DNA from: Trichocladium uniseriatum
Taxonomy: Eukaryota > Ascomycota > Sordariomycetes > Sordariales > Chaetomiaceae
NCBI GenBank assembly: GCA_017139535.1
Contig: WOUO01000023.1
Location: 124,001-188,000 of the forward strand
Reading direction: 5' to 3'
Length of the DNA: 64,000 nt
The translations under genes were made by a program, and so were the position numbers. Of the stretch, positions 1 to 9,823 are shown in pieces. The notes beneath the pieces are model-generated. The model did no database searches. It saw nothing but the letters and a program-made list of their open reading frames with translations, and was not told where the DNA came from. Numbering within the stretch: the first letter of the stretch is position 1; every line of letters starts with the position of its first letter.

Positions 1-1027
1 CCTCCGAGACTTGGCTCTCGCCGCTGTACTCGTCGAACCGGATGTTGAGGCGGGCGTATGTGTCCTGGTACCGGGTGATGCTGAGGTCGCGGAAGCGCTT
101 CCACTGGGCCAGGGCGGCCGGGTCCCGGTCGGTCATGCTCTTGAAGTAGCGGCGGGCCTGCTCGTCGAGGCTGTTGGCCTCGAGGGCGCTGACGTCCTCG
201 CCGTTCAGCTTGCGCTTCTCGATATCCTCCTTCTCGGCCGACATCTCGGTGTTAATGCGCACGTAGAGCTGGAACAAGTGGTTGATGGGGTCCTTGGTGA
301 GGGCCTCCTCGTCGCCGTACCGCTCGTAGGCCAGCGCCAGCAGGCCGTACTGCTTGCCCCAGTCGCCGAGGTAGTTGATCCTCCGCACGTCCCAGCCGGC
401 GCCCTCGTACAGGTTGGCCAGGAACCCGCCAATGATTGTGCTGCGCAGGTGGCCGGCGTGGAAGGGCTTGGCAATGTTGGGCGACGAGAACTCGACAATC
501 ATGCGCTTCTTGCCCTTGCTGGGGTCCTTGGGGTCCTTGAGGCCGTTGTACTTGTTGCGGCCAAACTCGGCGCCGAACTGCTGGATCATGGGCACGACGG
601 TCTCGATCAGGGGGGTCGGCTTGACGAAAAAGGCCATAAAGTAGCCCGAGACGTTGGGCTTCTCGTAGAGAGGGTCGTTTTCGGGGAACTGGAGGGTTAG
701 AGCCGGTCAAAACTACGCCCAAGAGCATCCGCTCACCTTCTCGGCCCACTGCTTGACCAGCTCATCGGGCTTCTGGCCCTTGATCCGCAGCGCGGGGGCG
801 GCCAGCACGAGGTCGCCCTTGTCGAGCGTCGAGGTCCATGACAGGGCCGGGTAGATGATCTTGGGCTCGGCGCCCGTGATGTCGGCGAGCACGTTGGAGA
901 GGTGTGCGCGGTAGAGGTCAAAGGGGTTGATCTCGGGGTGGCAGTTGGGGTACTTGTCGGCGAGGGCGTCGAGGCGCAAGCCCTCGACCTGCTGGGCGAG
1001 GCGGTCGATCGGGGATAGGGCCGTCAT
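1..1027 (-). CDS. Arginyl-tRNA synthetase, cytosolic (5' part, runs off window)
   Basis: Charges tRNA-Arg with arginine in the cytosol, and possibly in mitochondria, since fungi often have several class-I ArgRS isoforms. Exon 1 is 1027-737 (97 codons, start MTALSPIDR). A 48-bp intron at 736-689 (GTGAGC...CCCTCCAG) is followed by exon 2, 688 to the window edge. The joined reading frame is continuous. Exon 1 matches the N-terminal Arg-tRNA synthetase domain style. Exon 2 carries the class-I HIGH-equivalent HAGHLRST, preceded by the KPF that is typical of ArgRS, then the WDVRRINYLGDWGKQ stretch characteristic of the family. About 326 residues are visible, and the KMSK loop and anticodon-binding domain lie outside. 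Recognition is by motif and is strong. Which isoform it is cannot be decided from this part. Confidence 0.95.
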
Positions 1028-1643
1028 GGTGGTGGCTGGGCGGGTTTGGATGGAGGGGAAACGAGGATGCGGGACGGGCCGGCCGCGTGCGCCTGCAAAA
1101 ATGGGAATGGAGGGGTTGTCGAGGTGGGGAAACAATCGAGGCGGACGTCGAGCCCGGGCGAATGACCTTGTCGAGACAGCGGTCCGAAGCGAAGAAAAGA
1201 AGATGGAGTGGGCTGCCGGGCGAAGCGTCATGGAGAGGCTTGCCCAGACTAGTTTCGTATGTTATAGCGCCCAATCCGTTGCAAAAAACCCCGATGGCAT
1301 TCGTCGCGCACTCATTGTTGACTCACTCTCGCGGCTGGCCGCCTGTGACGCCCAACCAAAAATTATGTCCGGTCCACTTTTATCATTGGCCAATCACAGG
1401 CCGTCTCTCACCTCGGTGAGGGCGGGGTACTCTCCAGGCCACTCCATGGAATGCTCAATGAAATAATTCCGCCTTGACTCGAGGCAAGGATGGAATGGGA
1501 CTTCCTCTCTTCTTGTTAGATTGGTCCATAACTTCACTTTCATCGGTTGTCCATCCTGCATTGCCGCTAGGATTCACAGCAAGCACTCAGGGGTCAGGGG
1601 TTTCAGGGGCCAGGGGTAATCACTTATGACTTGTAGTCCTGGA
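1028..1643. other. Intergenic, ArgRS upstream region and reductase 3' flank
   Basis: 616 bp with no convincing gene. A CCAAT motif lies in the palindromic context ATTGGCCAAT near 1386-1395 and another CCAAT near 1270, both plausible for the ArgRS promoter. No repeats or RNA gene are seen. Confidence 0.5.
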
Positions 1644-3513
1644 CTAAAAACTATACTCCTCCACATACAAATGGATCCCCTGCGCCCCGGTCCCCTTGTG
1701 CACTGCTCGCTCGTCCGACAGGGCCGCCACACAGTTCCGCGCCCGCGCAACCAGCGACGGACCGCCGCAGACAACCACGCTGGTCTCTCCGCCTGTCGCC
1801 TCAACAGGCCCCCGGATAAAAGCAGCCAGGTCCGGCCTCGCAGACGAATGATGGACTTGAGAACTGGCGCTCGAGATGATCAACCTCTGCCGAGCACCCA
1901 CCGACTGCTCTACGTCCGCCGAAGGCCCCGTCTTTTCGCCCACCTGCCCCAGATTACTCCCGGAAGACGTGGCCGAGGCAACCACTGGGTTGGGGTGGGA
2001 GTCCCCGGCCGGCAGAGACCCCTGGGTGACAGCAATATGAACGCTGAGCTCGATGCCAGTGGTACCGGCCAGCTCGATCAACTGATGGAGGCGCGTGACG
2101 TAAAAGTCAATCTCCTCCCCGTGTTTGGCTGCAAGGAGAAAGTCGACCCGCTTGACGCAGTTGGTGGCTTTCGACTGCAACACGCTCTCGAGAATTGGCA
2201 GTGTAAAGGAAGCACCCGTCGACGCCGAGATCAGGACAATCGTCTCGTAGATATCCCACCGAGGCGGCAAGCCATACGGGCCTGACACGAATGCGGTCAG
2301 ATTTCCCGCCCGCCCCTTGGTCGCAAAATCATGGAGGCGTCGAGAGAAACCGCTGTGCTTGCGCACAACAAGCTGGACGCTGTTGCAAATACATGTCTGG
2401 GGTAGCTGGTGGGCGCACGCGATCGTATAAGGGTGCGCCTCGGCAAGCCCAATGCGCGGCATCCAGAGGTAGAGATGTTGCCCAGCTCGCCATCGAAAGT
2501 GCACGTCCTTGATCGTCACCACCGTGATCGAGTCGCCGACCGCCCTCACCTGTGCCTGATGGCCGATTCTCTGTCCCCCTTTGCACTTTGACTTGTCCGG
2601 AAAGAACTTGATATTCTGCCAGAGCAGCAGTGCAATCCGGCAGACACGGTCAAAACAGAGGGCGGCCACTGCGAACCAGACATTGTATCGCGCACTGACG
2701 GGGACGTGGACGTAGATGAGCCAGAGAAGGATGACGGCGCTGAGGAGATGCTGAATCACAAACACCTCGTAGGCCATCCGCCGGAACGGGGCGAGTCCCG
2801 AAATCAGACACCAGGCCAGGACGGCCCAGGCGCCGAACCCGTACTTGACCATGGGCATGCCCTTGATCTGTTCTTCGACAAAGTCGGCGCGCGCCCAGTC
2901 GGTGTAAAAGTACCAGCCGTGGACCGACGCCGTGACCAGCATGGTGCGGCCAACCCAGCGGTGCAGCCAGTTGAGCCTCTCGTGGCTCGTCCCGACAAGG
3001 AAGCCGATGACGCTGCATTTGGATGCGAGCAGGTAGAGCAGCGGCACCTGCGTGACTGTGACCCAGGCGTTGCGGAAGCCGATGCGCTCCCAAAAGAAGA
3101 CGTCGTCAATGATGGCGCCCGCCGTCATCATGTAGATGATGATGATCCAGTAGACCAGCAGGGCAATGACGCGCCCGAACGGCGGAGGCGTCAGCCATGA
3201 GAGGCCGCGTACGGGGACGTACAGCTGGGGATGGCTAGACTCGCGGACGACGGCCGTGAGGGTGGCCCAGGTCTCCAAAAAGGGGTTGCTGGGTTTTGTC
3301 GGGAAGACCGAGTTGGCGGCCTTTCGTCGCAATCTAGGCCGTCCGTTAGCAGTCAGCTGCGCAGGTGGAATAGAGCACGCACCGACTGCGCGACTTGTAG
3401 AGGTTGACAGCTCGGCACGCCGCCAGAGATCCTACAAAGCCTGCGACGATGTACCAGTAGCGGCGGGCCAGATCATGGTTGGCCTCTGTTCCTATCCCGT
3501 GCGAGTGATCCAT
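1644..3513 (-). CDS. Ferric/cupric reductase, FRE family, transmembrane
   Basis: Plasma-membrane flavocytochrome that moves electrons from NADPH through FAD and two hemes to extracellular Fe(III) or Cu(II), ahead of uptake. Exon 1 is 3513-3383 (start MDHSHGIG, one predicted membrane span), the intron is 3382-3334 (GTGCGT, branch CTAAC, CTAG) and exon 2 is 3333-1644; total 606 aa. A start inside exon 2 is excluded because there is no ATG there before conserved sequence, and joining exon 1 restores a continuous frame. The ferric-reductase core has paired histidines (HRWVGR with a second H about 13 residues later, then QHLLS and YVHV). An FAD motif HPYT, an NADPH motif SGPYG and a C-terminal VCGGP follow. 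The length is usual for fungal FRE proteins. It is divergent from the copper-protein gene at 4509. Metal preference cannot be read from sequence. Confidence 0.93.
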
Positions 3514-4508
3514 CTCTGCTGCTCAGCGTGCTGTTTTATCGTGATAGTTTGGTGCCGGCAAAGATCAACTCCCCGGCCGTGGTCGCCGCGTCATCCTCCA
3601 CCTTGAACGTGTCGCCGATACGCTTGGAATACCGGGTCTGGTTGAGTTGATGGGCAACCGGTGATGAGCCTCGATGGATGAGCCCGAATTGCTCGTGGAT
3701 TAGGGTTCGTCAGCCATGACACAGCGCGTCATTCCCCGCGGATGTGCCACAGGCCGTTCCAAAAAGACCACCATTTGTGCCCCGAGACGGCATTGCGCCG
3801 TGCCTCCCATCTCTCCCGCGTGCGGAGGGGAGAGCAAGTTGTCACTGGCTGAGGTTTGAGGCGGCCAACAATTTGCTCAAATGCTCGCGCCGAGCTATGC
3901 CGGATGCGGGTAGCCCACCCGTTTATCCCTGCAAACCCCACACGACAAGTGACGCAGGTTCGCTGGAATTCAGTGATGCAGCCACGTTTGAGTGCAGTTT
4001 TGGTGCCAAAACTCTGGATCCCAAGTCTTCGATGTCCATGGCTTCAATGCAAATAAACTGCATAATTTGGATAGAATGCGTTCTGTGTCTTTCCACGCAT
4101 GCCATGACACGCATTTTCTCAGGTCCCCCCCCACTCCTTAGCGCTTGGCGGAAAAGCTTGGCACGGGAAGGTGGGGTAGGGTAGATCAACTCCGCGAGCT
4201 CAAACCATCGCCGCAACCAGCCACGGCGCGGTCCCAAAGTGCTGCCGTAGAGGTTCTCTGACAGTTGCATCATGGCGTTCCCGAGGCGAGCAAGCCGTTG
4301 TTTCATTGCAGGCCGCAGAGGCGGTTGAACCATTGGTCCGGTAGGTGCGGGTTTCCCTTGTTCCACGCTGTCCGGCTTTCCGGCACCCGTCACAACGGTT
4401 CAAGTTGACTGTTCACCACCGCTTTCCATTCATCCAATCCTCTCTTTCTTCCCACATACTCTGTGATTGCTCTTCATCCCACCCAACCCCCCAATTCTCC
4501 CTGCGACC
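3514..4508. promoter_or_regulatory. Shared upstream region of reductase and BIM1-like gene
   Basis: 995 bp between two divergent starts. It has no convincing coding sequence: the ORFs here are short, lack family features and lie opposite each other. It must contain both promoters. A TTTGCTCA element is listed separately. A pyrimidine-rich stretch precedes the BIM1-like start (4420-4508), as is common for fungal transcription starts. Confidence 0.6.
3872..3879 (+). promoter_or_regulatory. TTTGCTCA copper-response-like element
   Basis: Exact match to the Mac1-type copper-response element TTTGC(T/G)CA described for yeast copper-uptake genes. An exact 8-mer is expected by chance in roughly 3% of 1-kb double-stranded regions. 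Only one perfect copy is present, whereas Mac1 usually uses two. Function is inferred from its place between a reductase and a copper-acquisition-type gene. Confidence 0.4.
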
Positions 4509-5227
4509 ATGGCACCCCTCCGCGCCCTCGCCTCTGCGCTGCTCTTCCTGTCGGCGGCGAACGCCCACTTCGAACTCGCCGCACCGACCCCCCTCGAGGG
4601 CGACAGCTTCAATGAGGAACTGGAAGCCAACGCGCCCTGTGGCGGCGGTGTCCCGGACCTCTCCAAGAACCCCGTCACTGATTTCCACGTCGGCGGCGAC
4701 GCCATCGCGGTGAACCTGTTCCACGCACAATCCAACTGGCTGATCCGCGCCACGCTCGACGACAAGGCCGCCGCCAACTGGACCCAGCTGTTCCCCATCG
4801 TCACACAAAGCGGCCGCGGCAGCTTCTGTGAGCCAGTGGTCAGCGCGCCCAAGGAGTGGGTGGGCAAGAAGGGCTTCATCGGCGTTGCATCCAAGGCGAC
4901 CGATGGTATCCTCTTCCAGGTGGGTGTCCTGGACCCAAACACCTTGGTCCTGCTAACTCTGACTGCAAGTGCGCCGCCGTCAAATTCGTCTCGGGCGCCA
5001 ACACGTCCCCCGACTCTTCTTGCACCAACGGGACCGCCGTGAGTGCAAGCTTCAACGAGGACGCGGACCTCACCGCCCTCGTGGGCTCGGGTTCTGCCAC
5101 CACTGACAGCCCCAGCGCTACGCCCTCGACGCCCAACGCAGCTCCTTCGCTGATGGGTGGCGCACTGCCGGTTAAGAGTTTTGTGGTCACCGGGTTGATG
5201 GTCCTAGTAGGGGGGGCGCTTTTGTGA
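4509..5227 (+). CDS. BIM1/X325-like copper-binding, GPI-anchored surface protein
   Basis: Extracellular copper-binding protein of the LPMO-like X325/BIM1 family. Characterised members take part in copper acquisition at the cell surface and lack polysaccharide oxidation. Exon 1 is 4509-4919, the intron is 4920-4969 (branch CTAAC), and exon 2 is 4970-5227; 222 aa. The first 19 residues are a signal peptide ending in ANA, so the mature protein starts with His20, as needed for a copper-brace ligand. His60 and His72 are candidate second ligands. Four cysteines (C44, C107, C138 and one in SSCTNG) fit two disulfides. APCGGG follows the family pattern. A Ser/Thr/Pro-rich stalk and a hydrophobic C-terminus (SFVVTGLMVLVGGALL) fit GPI anchoring. 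The start at 4509 is chosen because an upstream in-frame extension would spoil the signal peptide. A damaged copy of its 3' end lies at 7396-9690. Confidence 0.87.
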
Positions 5228-5335
5228 GCGTGTGCCTCAGATGACGGCCGTTGAAACATCTTTCTAGGAATGCAAGCATGCCATTTGTTCAGTTGTCTGG
5301 AAACCCGCGGTCAATCCCAATATCTGGGGCCGCCT
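5100..5335 (+). repeat. Direct repeat, copy A (BIM1-like 3' end and downstream)
   Basis: The last part of the BIM1-like coding region and about 110 bp of 3' flank recur at 7396-7507 joined to 9536-9690. The coding part is about 90% identical by eye over 110 bp, and the flank is lower with a small indel. Copy A is intact, so it is the source or the better-preserved sister. Confidence 0.85.
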
Positions 5336-5570
5336 TGCCTACCGTGAAGACGGTTGACATCGAGTCTCATTGCTGCGATCGCTCAGTACCATTCCTCTCC
5401 TTTGAGGACGAAAATGGTGACATCTCTCTCGCGCTTACCAATTCTAGGCTTCCAGTAAGAGAAATTAGGTACCTGTTAGTGGCCCAACCCCGCCTAATCC
5501 AACTCAAACCCAACACCAAAGAACCACTCGCAAAACACCCGTCCTGCAACCCTTTTCGTGTCGACCTGAA

Positions 5571-7361
5571 ATGACGCAGCAGTTGCACGACTTTGGCCCC
5601 TTTCTTCTCGGCCTTCCCCCGCCCGTTCGACGCCGCATCTACCTATACCTTGGCGTGGCGCCCTGGGATGGTTGCCCGATGGTGCTGGACTTGAATGGCC
5701 CCGTCAACCCGTTCGAGGAGTTCGCTTTTCATGGCCTGCTGCTTTCTTGCCGAGTCATCTACGGGGAGGTGTCGGCGTTGCTGTTTTCCGCCAACAGATT
5801 CATCATCCACTACAGAGTCGACCAGTCGCTCCAGCCGCTGCGAAATCTCACCGCTTCGTCGCTTGCATCCTTGACCAGCCTCAAGATTGTGCTCAATCAA
5901 AACTCGTGCCATCACCGGAGGGAAGGGGAGGGGTACGGCAAATGCTGCGACGACCCAATCCTCAACTGCCAGAGGCGGCACAGACATGGACACCACGACC
6001 GGCCACTTCAAAGCCCCGACTCGTCAGCGGGACCGATGCTTGACGAATGGCTCCGGACAGCAGGCTACCTTTCTTCGAGACTCACCCCCAGGGCCCTTGA
6101 GCTCTCCTTGGTATGCGACCTTGACCAGGAAGAGGCCGACGCAGCGGCCCAAGTTGTGGCACCACTCTCTCTGCTTCCAGAGCTAAAGAACTGTCATGTT
6201 CGGCTTTGCAGAGTCCCAAATGCGAAGCTCGGCCAAATTGCACAAAGCGCGGCGCTGCAAGCCTGCCGTAGAGCGGCCCCCGAACCTCCCGAGTCATCAA
6301 GCTCTCGCCTCCTCAGCCTTCCCCGGGAGCTCCGTCTTCGCATCCTCGAATACACCGACCTTGTCATCCCCTGGGGAGAGGTCATATGGAGCAGGCTGCA
6401 ACGCGGCTATCAGTATCCCGCCGGGGCATGTCTCGCAGAGTATAACATCCCATGCCCTCCCGTTCGACACCATGGCTGCCAATATTGGGGATGCGAGGAT
6501 CAGGCCCATATCGAGGGGGGCCTTGTGGTATATTACGACTCAATCGGCTGTTTCTGCCGCCTTCGACACGCCGCCTTCTCGTCCACCTGCAGGTGCTGGG
6601 CTCCGCCCACGCCCTTGTTCCTCATCTGCCGTGCTCTGTTGGAAGACGCGAGATTCGTCTTCTTTTCCGTGAATCGGTTCGTCGTGAGCGATACGTTGGC
6701 GTCGCGCAACCCGTTTACCGCTTTCAGTGTCTTCCGTAAGTTGACCGAGTGGCGTAACGCACAGCCTCCACGTTCCTACCCGGCCGAGCGTGTTGCAGCA
6801 AGCCAGTTCTTGAGGGAGGTCGTGCCCGCCGGCTGCTTGGACCACCTCCGCTCCCTAGAACTGGTCTTTCCCCCATACAACCACAACTGCTGGCCGCAGG
6901 ACGGGCATCCCGCTCTGCAGGACTGGGCTGAGACGGTCGACTGGGTCAAGGACAAGATCAACCCTCGCGGCATCACACTCCGCTTAACCATGGCCGGTTC
7001 GCTGTCGACAGGGTGCGCCCCCGTATTCCCTGACGGCCGTACAGAACTCACACAGGAGCAAGGAGACCAAGTGCTCGCTGGATACAACCGCATCCTGGCA
7101 CCGTTGGCCCATCTGGGCGGCCAGGACGGCCTCGCCCGGTTCTATGCCGATTTCGCGTGGCCTTGGAAATGGACTAACTGGGCGTACGGCAGGCGCAAGG
7201 AGATGGGTATTAATTTTGACGCGTGGACAAGGTCGGAGGAAGCCGTGTTGAACGAACGCGCTGAGCGTTTTATTTTGGGGAGCGGATATGAGCCCCGTTG
7301 TCAGGCCCGGGGAGGGCGAGACGAAAGGCATTGGAAGATGCGGTACACGCCCCCATATTAG
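5571..7361 (+). CDS. Protein with two F-box-like repeats, function unknown
   Basis: Single-exon 596-aa protein. Two F-box-like segments can be seen: near residues 10-30 (LLGLPPPVRRRIYLYLG) and near 250-265 (LLSLPRELRLRILEYTDL). Each is followed after some 45-110 residues by a cysteine-containing helix and a hydrophobic NRF motif (LLSCRVIYGEVSALLFSANRF; LICRALLEDARFVFFSVNRF). This suggests an internal duplication of one F-box-plus-tail unit. F-box proteins usually tether substrates to SCF ubiquitin ligases. Here the substrate side is not recognisable and the role is inferred only. It starts 343 bp after the BIM1-like stop and is bracketed by direct repeats of that gene's 3' end. Similar single-exon F-box-like proteins are often multicopy in Sordariomycetes. 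Confidence 0.75.
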   Translation: MTQQLHDFGPFLLGLPPPVRRRIYLYLGVAPWDGCPMVLDLNGPVNPFEEFAFHGLLLSCRVIYGEVSALLFSANRFIIHYRVDQSLQPLRNLTASSLASLTSLKIVLNQNSCHHRREGEGYGKCCDDPILNCQRRHRHGHHDRPLQSPDSSAGPMLDEWLRTAGYLSSRLTPRALELSLVCDLDQEEADAAAQVVAPLSLLPELKNCHVRLCRVPNAKLGQIAQSAALQACRRAAPEPPESSSSRLLSLPRELRLRILEYTDLVIPWGEVIWSRLQRGYQYPAGACLAEYNIPCPPVRHHGCQYWGCEDQAHIEGGLVVYYDSIGCFCRLRHAAFSSTCRCWAPPTPLFLICRALLEDARFVFFSVNRFVVSDTLASRNPFTAFSVFRKLTEWRNAQPPRSYPAERVAASQFLREVVPAGCLDHLRSLELVFPPYNHNCWPQDGHPALQDWAETVDWVKDKINPRGITLRLTMAGSLSTGCAPVFPDGRTELTQEQGDQVLAGYNRILAPLAHLGGQDGLARFYADFAWPWKWTNWAYGRRKEMGINFDAWTRSEEAVLNERAERFILGSGYEPRCQARGGRDERHWKMRYTPPY

Positions 7362-7395
7362 CTCGACTAGCCCCAGTCATCAATTCAAAACAGTC

Positions 7396-7507
7396 CTCCA
7401 CTGACAGCCTCAGCGCTACGCCCTCTACCCCCAACGCAGCTCCTTCGCTGATGGGCGGCGCACTGCCGGTTGGGAGTTTTGTAGTCACAGGGTTGATGGT
7501 CTTGGTA
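7396..7507 (+). pseudogene. Truncated duplicate of the BIM1-like 3' end (left part)
   Basis: About 110 bp matching 5100-5210, encoding the Ser/Pro stalk and the start of the GPI-signal region (ATPSTPNAAPSLMGGALPVG). It has no upstream portion of the gene, so it cannot be functional. It is cut at the TA dinucleotide where the transposon 7508-9535 inserted, and the homology resumes at 9536. Confidence 0.88.
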
Positions 7508-7548
7508 CGGAGGTTGCGGCCAAAAGTGTTTACCCTGCCCTGTTAGTG
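7508..7548 (+). repeat. Left terminal inverted repeat of Tc1-type element
   Basis: Forty-one bases that match the reverse complement of 9495-9535 with one mismatch, preceded by TA at 7506-7507. Confidence 0.93.
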
Positions 7549-7757
7549 TCAGGCCCCCATGCCCATGCCCCTGACCCCTGACAACGTGTCAGGAAGTCTA
7601 CACACGAGGTGAATCGCACTGTAATTTGTATTAGGTAAGGCTCGGATGCTGACACTCTGGCATCTCCACACACACACCAGCATTCCTACACCGCATTCCT
7701 ACAACAACGTTCTACTATCACGTTCTAGGCCCGCTGGCCGACTGATGCCCGCCCACG

Positions 7758-9249
7758 ATGCTAATCCACCGCAAGGAATCCACTATTGCAGAGAGGGTAC
7801 AGGCCTTAACCTTCAATGCAAAAGGAGCAAAATACTAGGAGATCGAAGACGTTACTGGCATTAAAAAAGAGGCATTCAAAGCCCTGTTGCGTAAGGCGAA
7901 ACAGCGAGGATATTGCCTAGGCGACGCAGTCAAAGATGAGTACGTAGAAAACGCCCTACGGACCGGAAGACCTCGGGTCATTACCCCTGAGGTAGCAACC
8001 GTTATTGAAGAGGTAGTAATAAAGAATAGCACTATCTGGGTGTACTCGACAGAGGAAATCGCTGAGGCCGTTGCTAAGCGGATAAAAGATACTAACTATT
8101 ATGCGCTAAGCCGTCGAACTATCTTGCGATGGCTCAAAGCTAACGGCTTCCGCTAGGTCAAGGTGACAACAAAGCTAGGGCTCAACAAAGCCTAGAAGTT
8201 AAAGAGGCTCGAGTTCGCGATGCAAGTTAAGGACTGGACAATAGAAGATTGGAAGAAGGTGGTCTAGAGCGACGAAACGTCTGTGATTCTTGGGCAAGTT
8301 CGTGGGAGACGGAACATCTGGCGCTGGGTATATGAAAAGAATATAGGGACCTGTACTCGTTGTCGGTAGAAGGGCTTTATGAGCTTTATGTTCTAGGCTT
8401 GTTTTACCTGGGTGGAAAAGGGCCCTTGTTACTGTTGGCCAAAGGAGTTAGTAAGGATGAGGCAAAGTATCAGGAGATGATGGATATATACAATGAGGCC
8501 TATGAGGAGGAGGACTGTGAGAAATGGGAGCTTGAGACTGCGATGCGGAGGATAGGTTTGAAGAAGAAGGGAGGGCGTAAGCCTATGTAGAAATACACTG
8601 CGAAGACTAGTAAGTAGGAGCGATAGGGCATTGCTAGGGGGATTGACTAGATCCGGTATCGTGAGGAAGTCTTACTTCCCTGGTATCTTCTATTTTTTAA
8701 GAAGCTTCGACAACAATATAGACTGGGATACTACATTGTGTAGGAGGATAATACTAGCCCCTACATCGCGCCTTGGAACCGTCAGCTCTGGGATGCGGCT
8801 AGCTTCGAAGTTATCGACTGGCTACCGAACTCTTACGACCTTAGCGCTATCGAACCTCTGTGGGCCCGGATCAAAACGTCGTACTGGAAGTGGAAGCTCC
8901 CGAAGTTATGGCCTTATCTTGAGAAGGATTGGTCAAAGTAGTAGCGAGAGTTCCCGATAGAAAAGCTATAGCGGTTCGTCGAAAGGATCGAGGGCAATAT
9001 TAAGTGGGTAATTCGACTAGCTAGGGGGAATAAGTATACGGAAGGAACGGTCCCTCCCCTGCTTGGCCCCGGGGAAGAAGAGCTAGGTAAGAAGGTCTAG
9101 CGCGAATGGCTTTAAAAGTCGAAGGCTAAGAAGGAGGCTAAGTTGTAGGCTAATAAAGATGCCTAGTCTAGTACTATTGTAGAAGATAGGCTAGATTTAG
9201 ATGAGTTACTAAGCTTGTTAGGTAGTAGTAATAGTGATATAAGATAGTA
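7758..9249 (+). pseudogene. Tc1-type transposase remnant (DD34E), RIP-like damage
   Basis: Translation from the ATG at 7758 gives a helix-turn-helix N-terminus (7887-8153: TGRPRVIT, then YSTEEIAEAV and SRRTILRWLKANGFR). Next come the first DDE aspartate in SDETSVILGQVRGRR near 8265-8310, a frameshift near 8445, the block GRKP near 8570, EDN near 8745 and the glutamate in SAIEPLW near 8850. Thirty-four residues separate the D of EDN and the E of IEP, the Tc1 spacing. The frame holds more than ten in-frame stops, mostly TAG at places where CAG or TGG is expected (for example just before SDET and EDN). C-to-T or G-to-A change at CpA sites is the fungal RIP signature. No functional protein can be made. 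Confidence 0.88.
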
Positions 9250-9494
9250 ACGTTGCTAGTTATTTGTAAGCAAAATTGACCATTTAAGAGCCTATAGCTA
9301 TACCTTCAAAGTACCTACAATTACAGCGATATCTTACAGTTATAGCTATTTTATTATTAAAGTAGCTATTTTGATAGATTTAAGCTATTTAACGGCATCT
9401 TGGATCTTAATGTCAAAAAAAGTGTGGATTGCCGAATTGGGTATAGTGTGTGGGACTGTGCGCAATTGAGGTCTGTGCGCAGGTCGGTGTGGAG

Positions 9495-9535
9495 CACTAA
9501 CGGGGCAGGGTAAACACTTTTGGCCGCAACCTCCG
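9495..9535 (-). repeat. Right terminal inverted repeat of Tc1-type element
   Basis: Inverted partner of 7508-7548, followed by TA at 9536-9537 and then by the continuing duplicate of the BIM1-like 3' flank. Confidence 0.93.
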
Positions 9536-9690
9536 TAGGAGCGGCGCTGTTGTGAGCGCGTGCCTCGTCCTAGCACGCAGTACGGTCGAAAAGGCGATGA
9601 CGACGTTTTAAACATATCTAGGAATACAAGCATGCCGTTCGTTCGTTCAATTGCCTAGAGAAACCCGCGGTCAAATCTCAGTATCCGATT
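9536..9690 (+). repeat. Direct repeat, copy B (right part, after transposon)
   Basis: Resumes the homology to 5211-5335: GTGAGCG, then CTAGGAATRCAAGCATGCC and GAAACCCGCGGTCAA are shared. It has a roughly 20-bp insertion relative to copy A. It ends shortly before the 3' end of the ABC transporter. Confidence 0.8.
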
Positions 9691-9823
9691 GATGCCTCCC
9701 GATTTTCCATCTCGGTTGTTCAGGGCTGCATGCGAGTGGCCAGCGGCCTCCAACGGCCGCAGTTGAGGTCTCAAAGTCTAAAATAAAGTTCTATCCATGT
9801 TACATTTACAAAGTATATCCAAA

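Larger units (their letters stand above)
7508..9535 (+). mobile_element. Tc1-type DNA transposon relic, 2028 bp
   Basis: Bounded by near-perfect 41-bp terminal inverted repeats (7508-7548 and 9495-9535, one mismatch; both ends begin CGGAGGTTGCGGCC read inward) and flanked by a TA on each side (7506-7507, 9536-9537), the Tc1/mariner target duplication. The interrupted host sequence is recognisable because the undisrupted version exists at 5100-5335, which fixes the insertion point to the base. The interior is AT-richer than its surroundings and encodes a broken transposase. The element is non-autonomous as it stands. Confidence 0.93.

Noticed and set aside
3923..4403. Minus-strand open frames between the reductase and the BIM1-like gene
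   Set aside because: Short, without family features or good start context, and within the shared promoter region.
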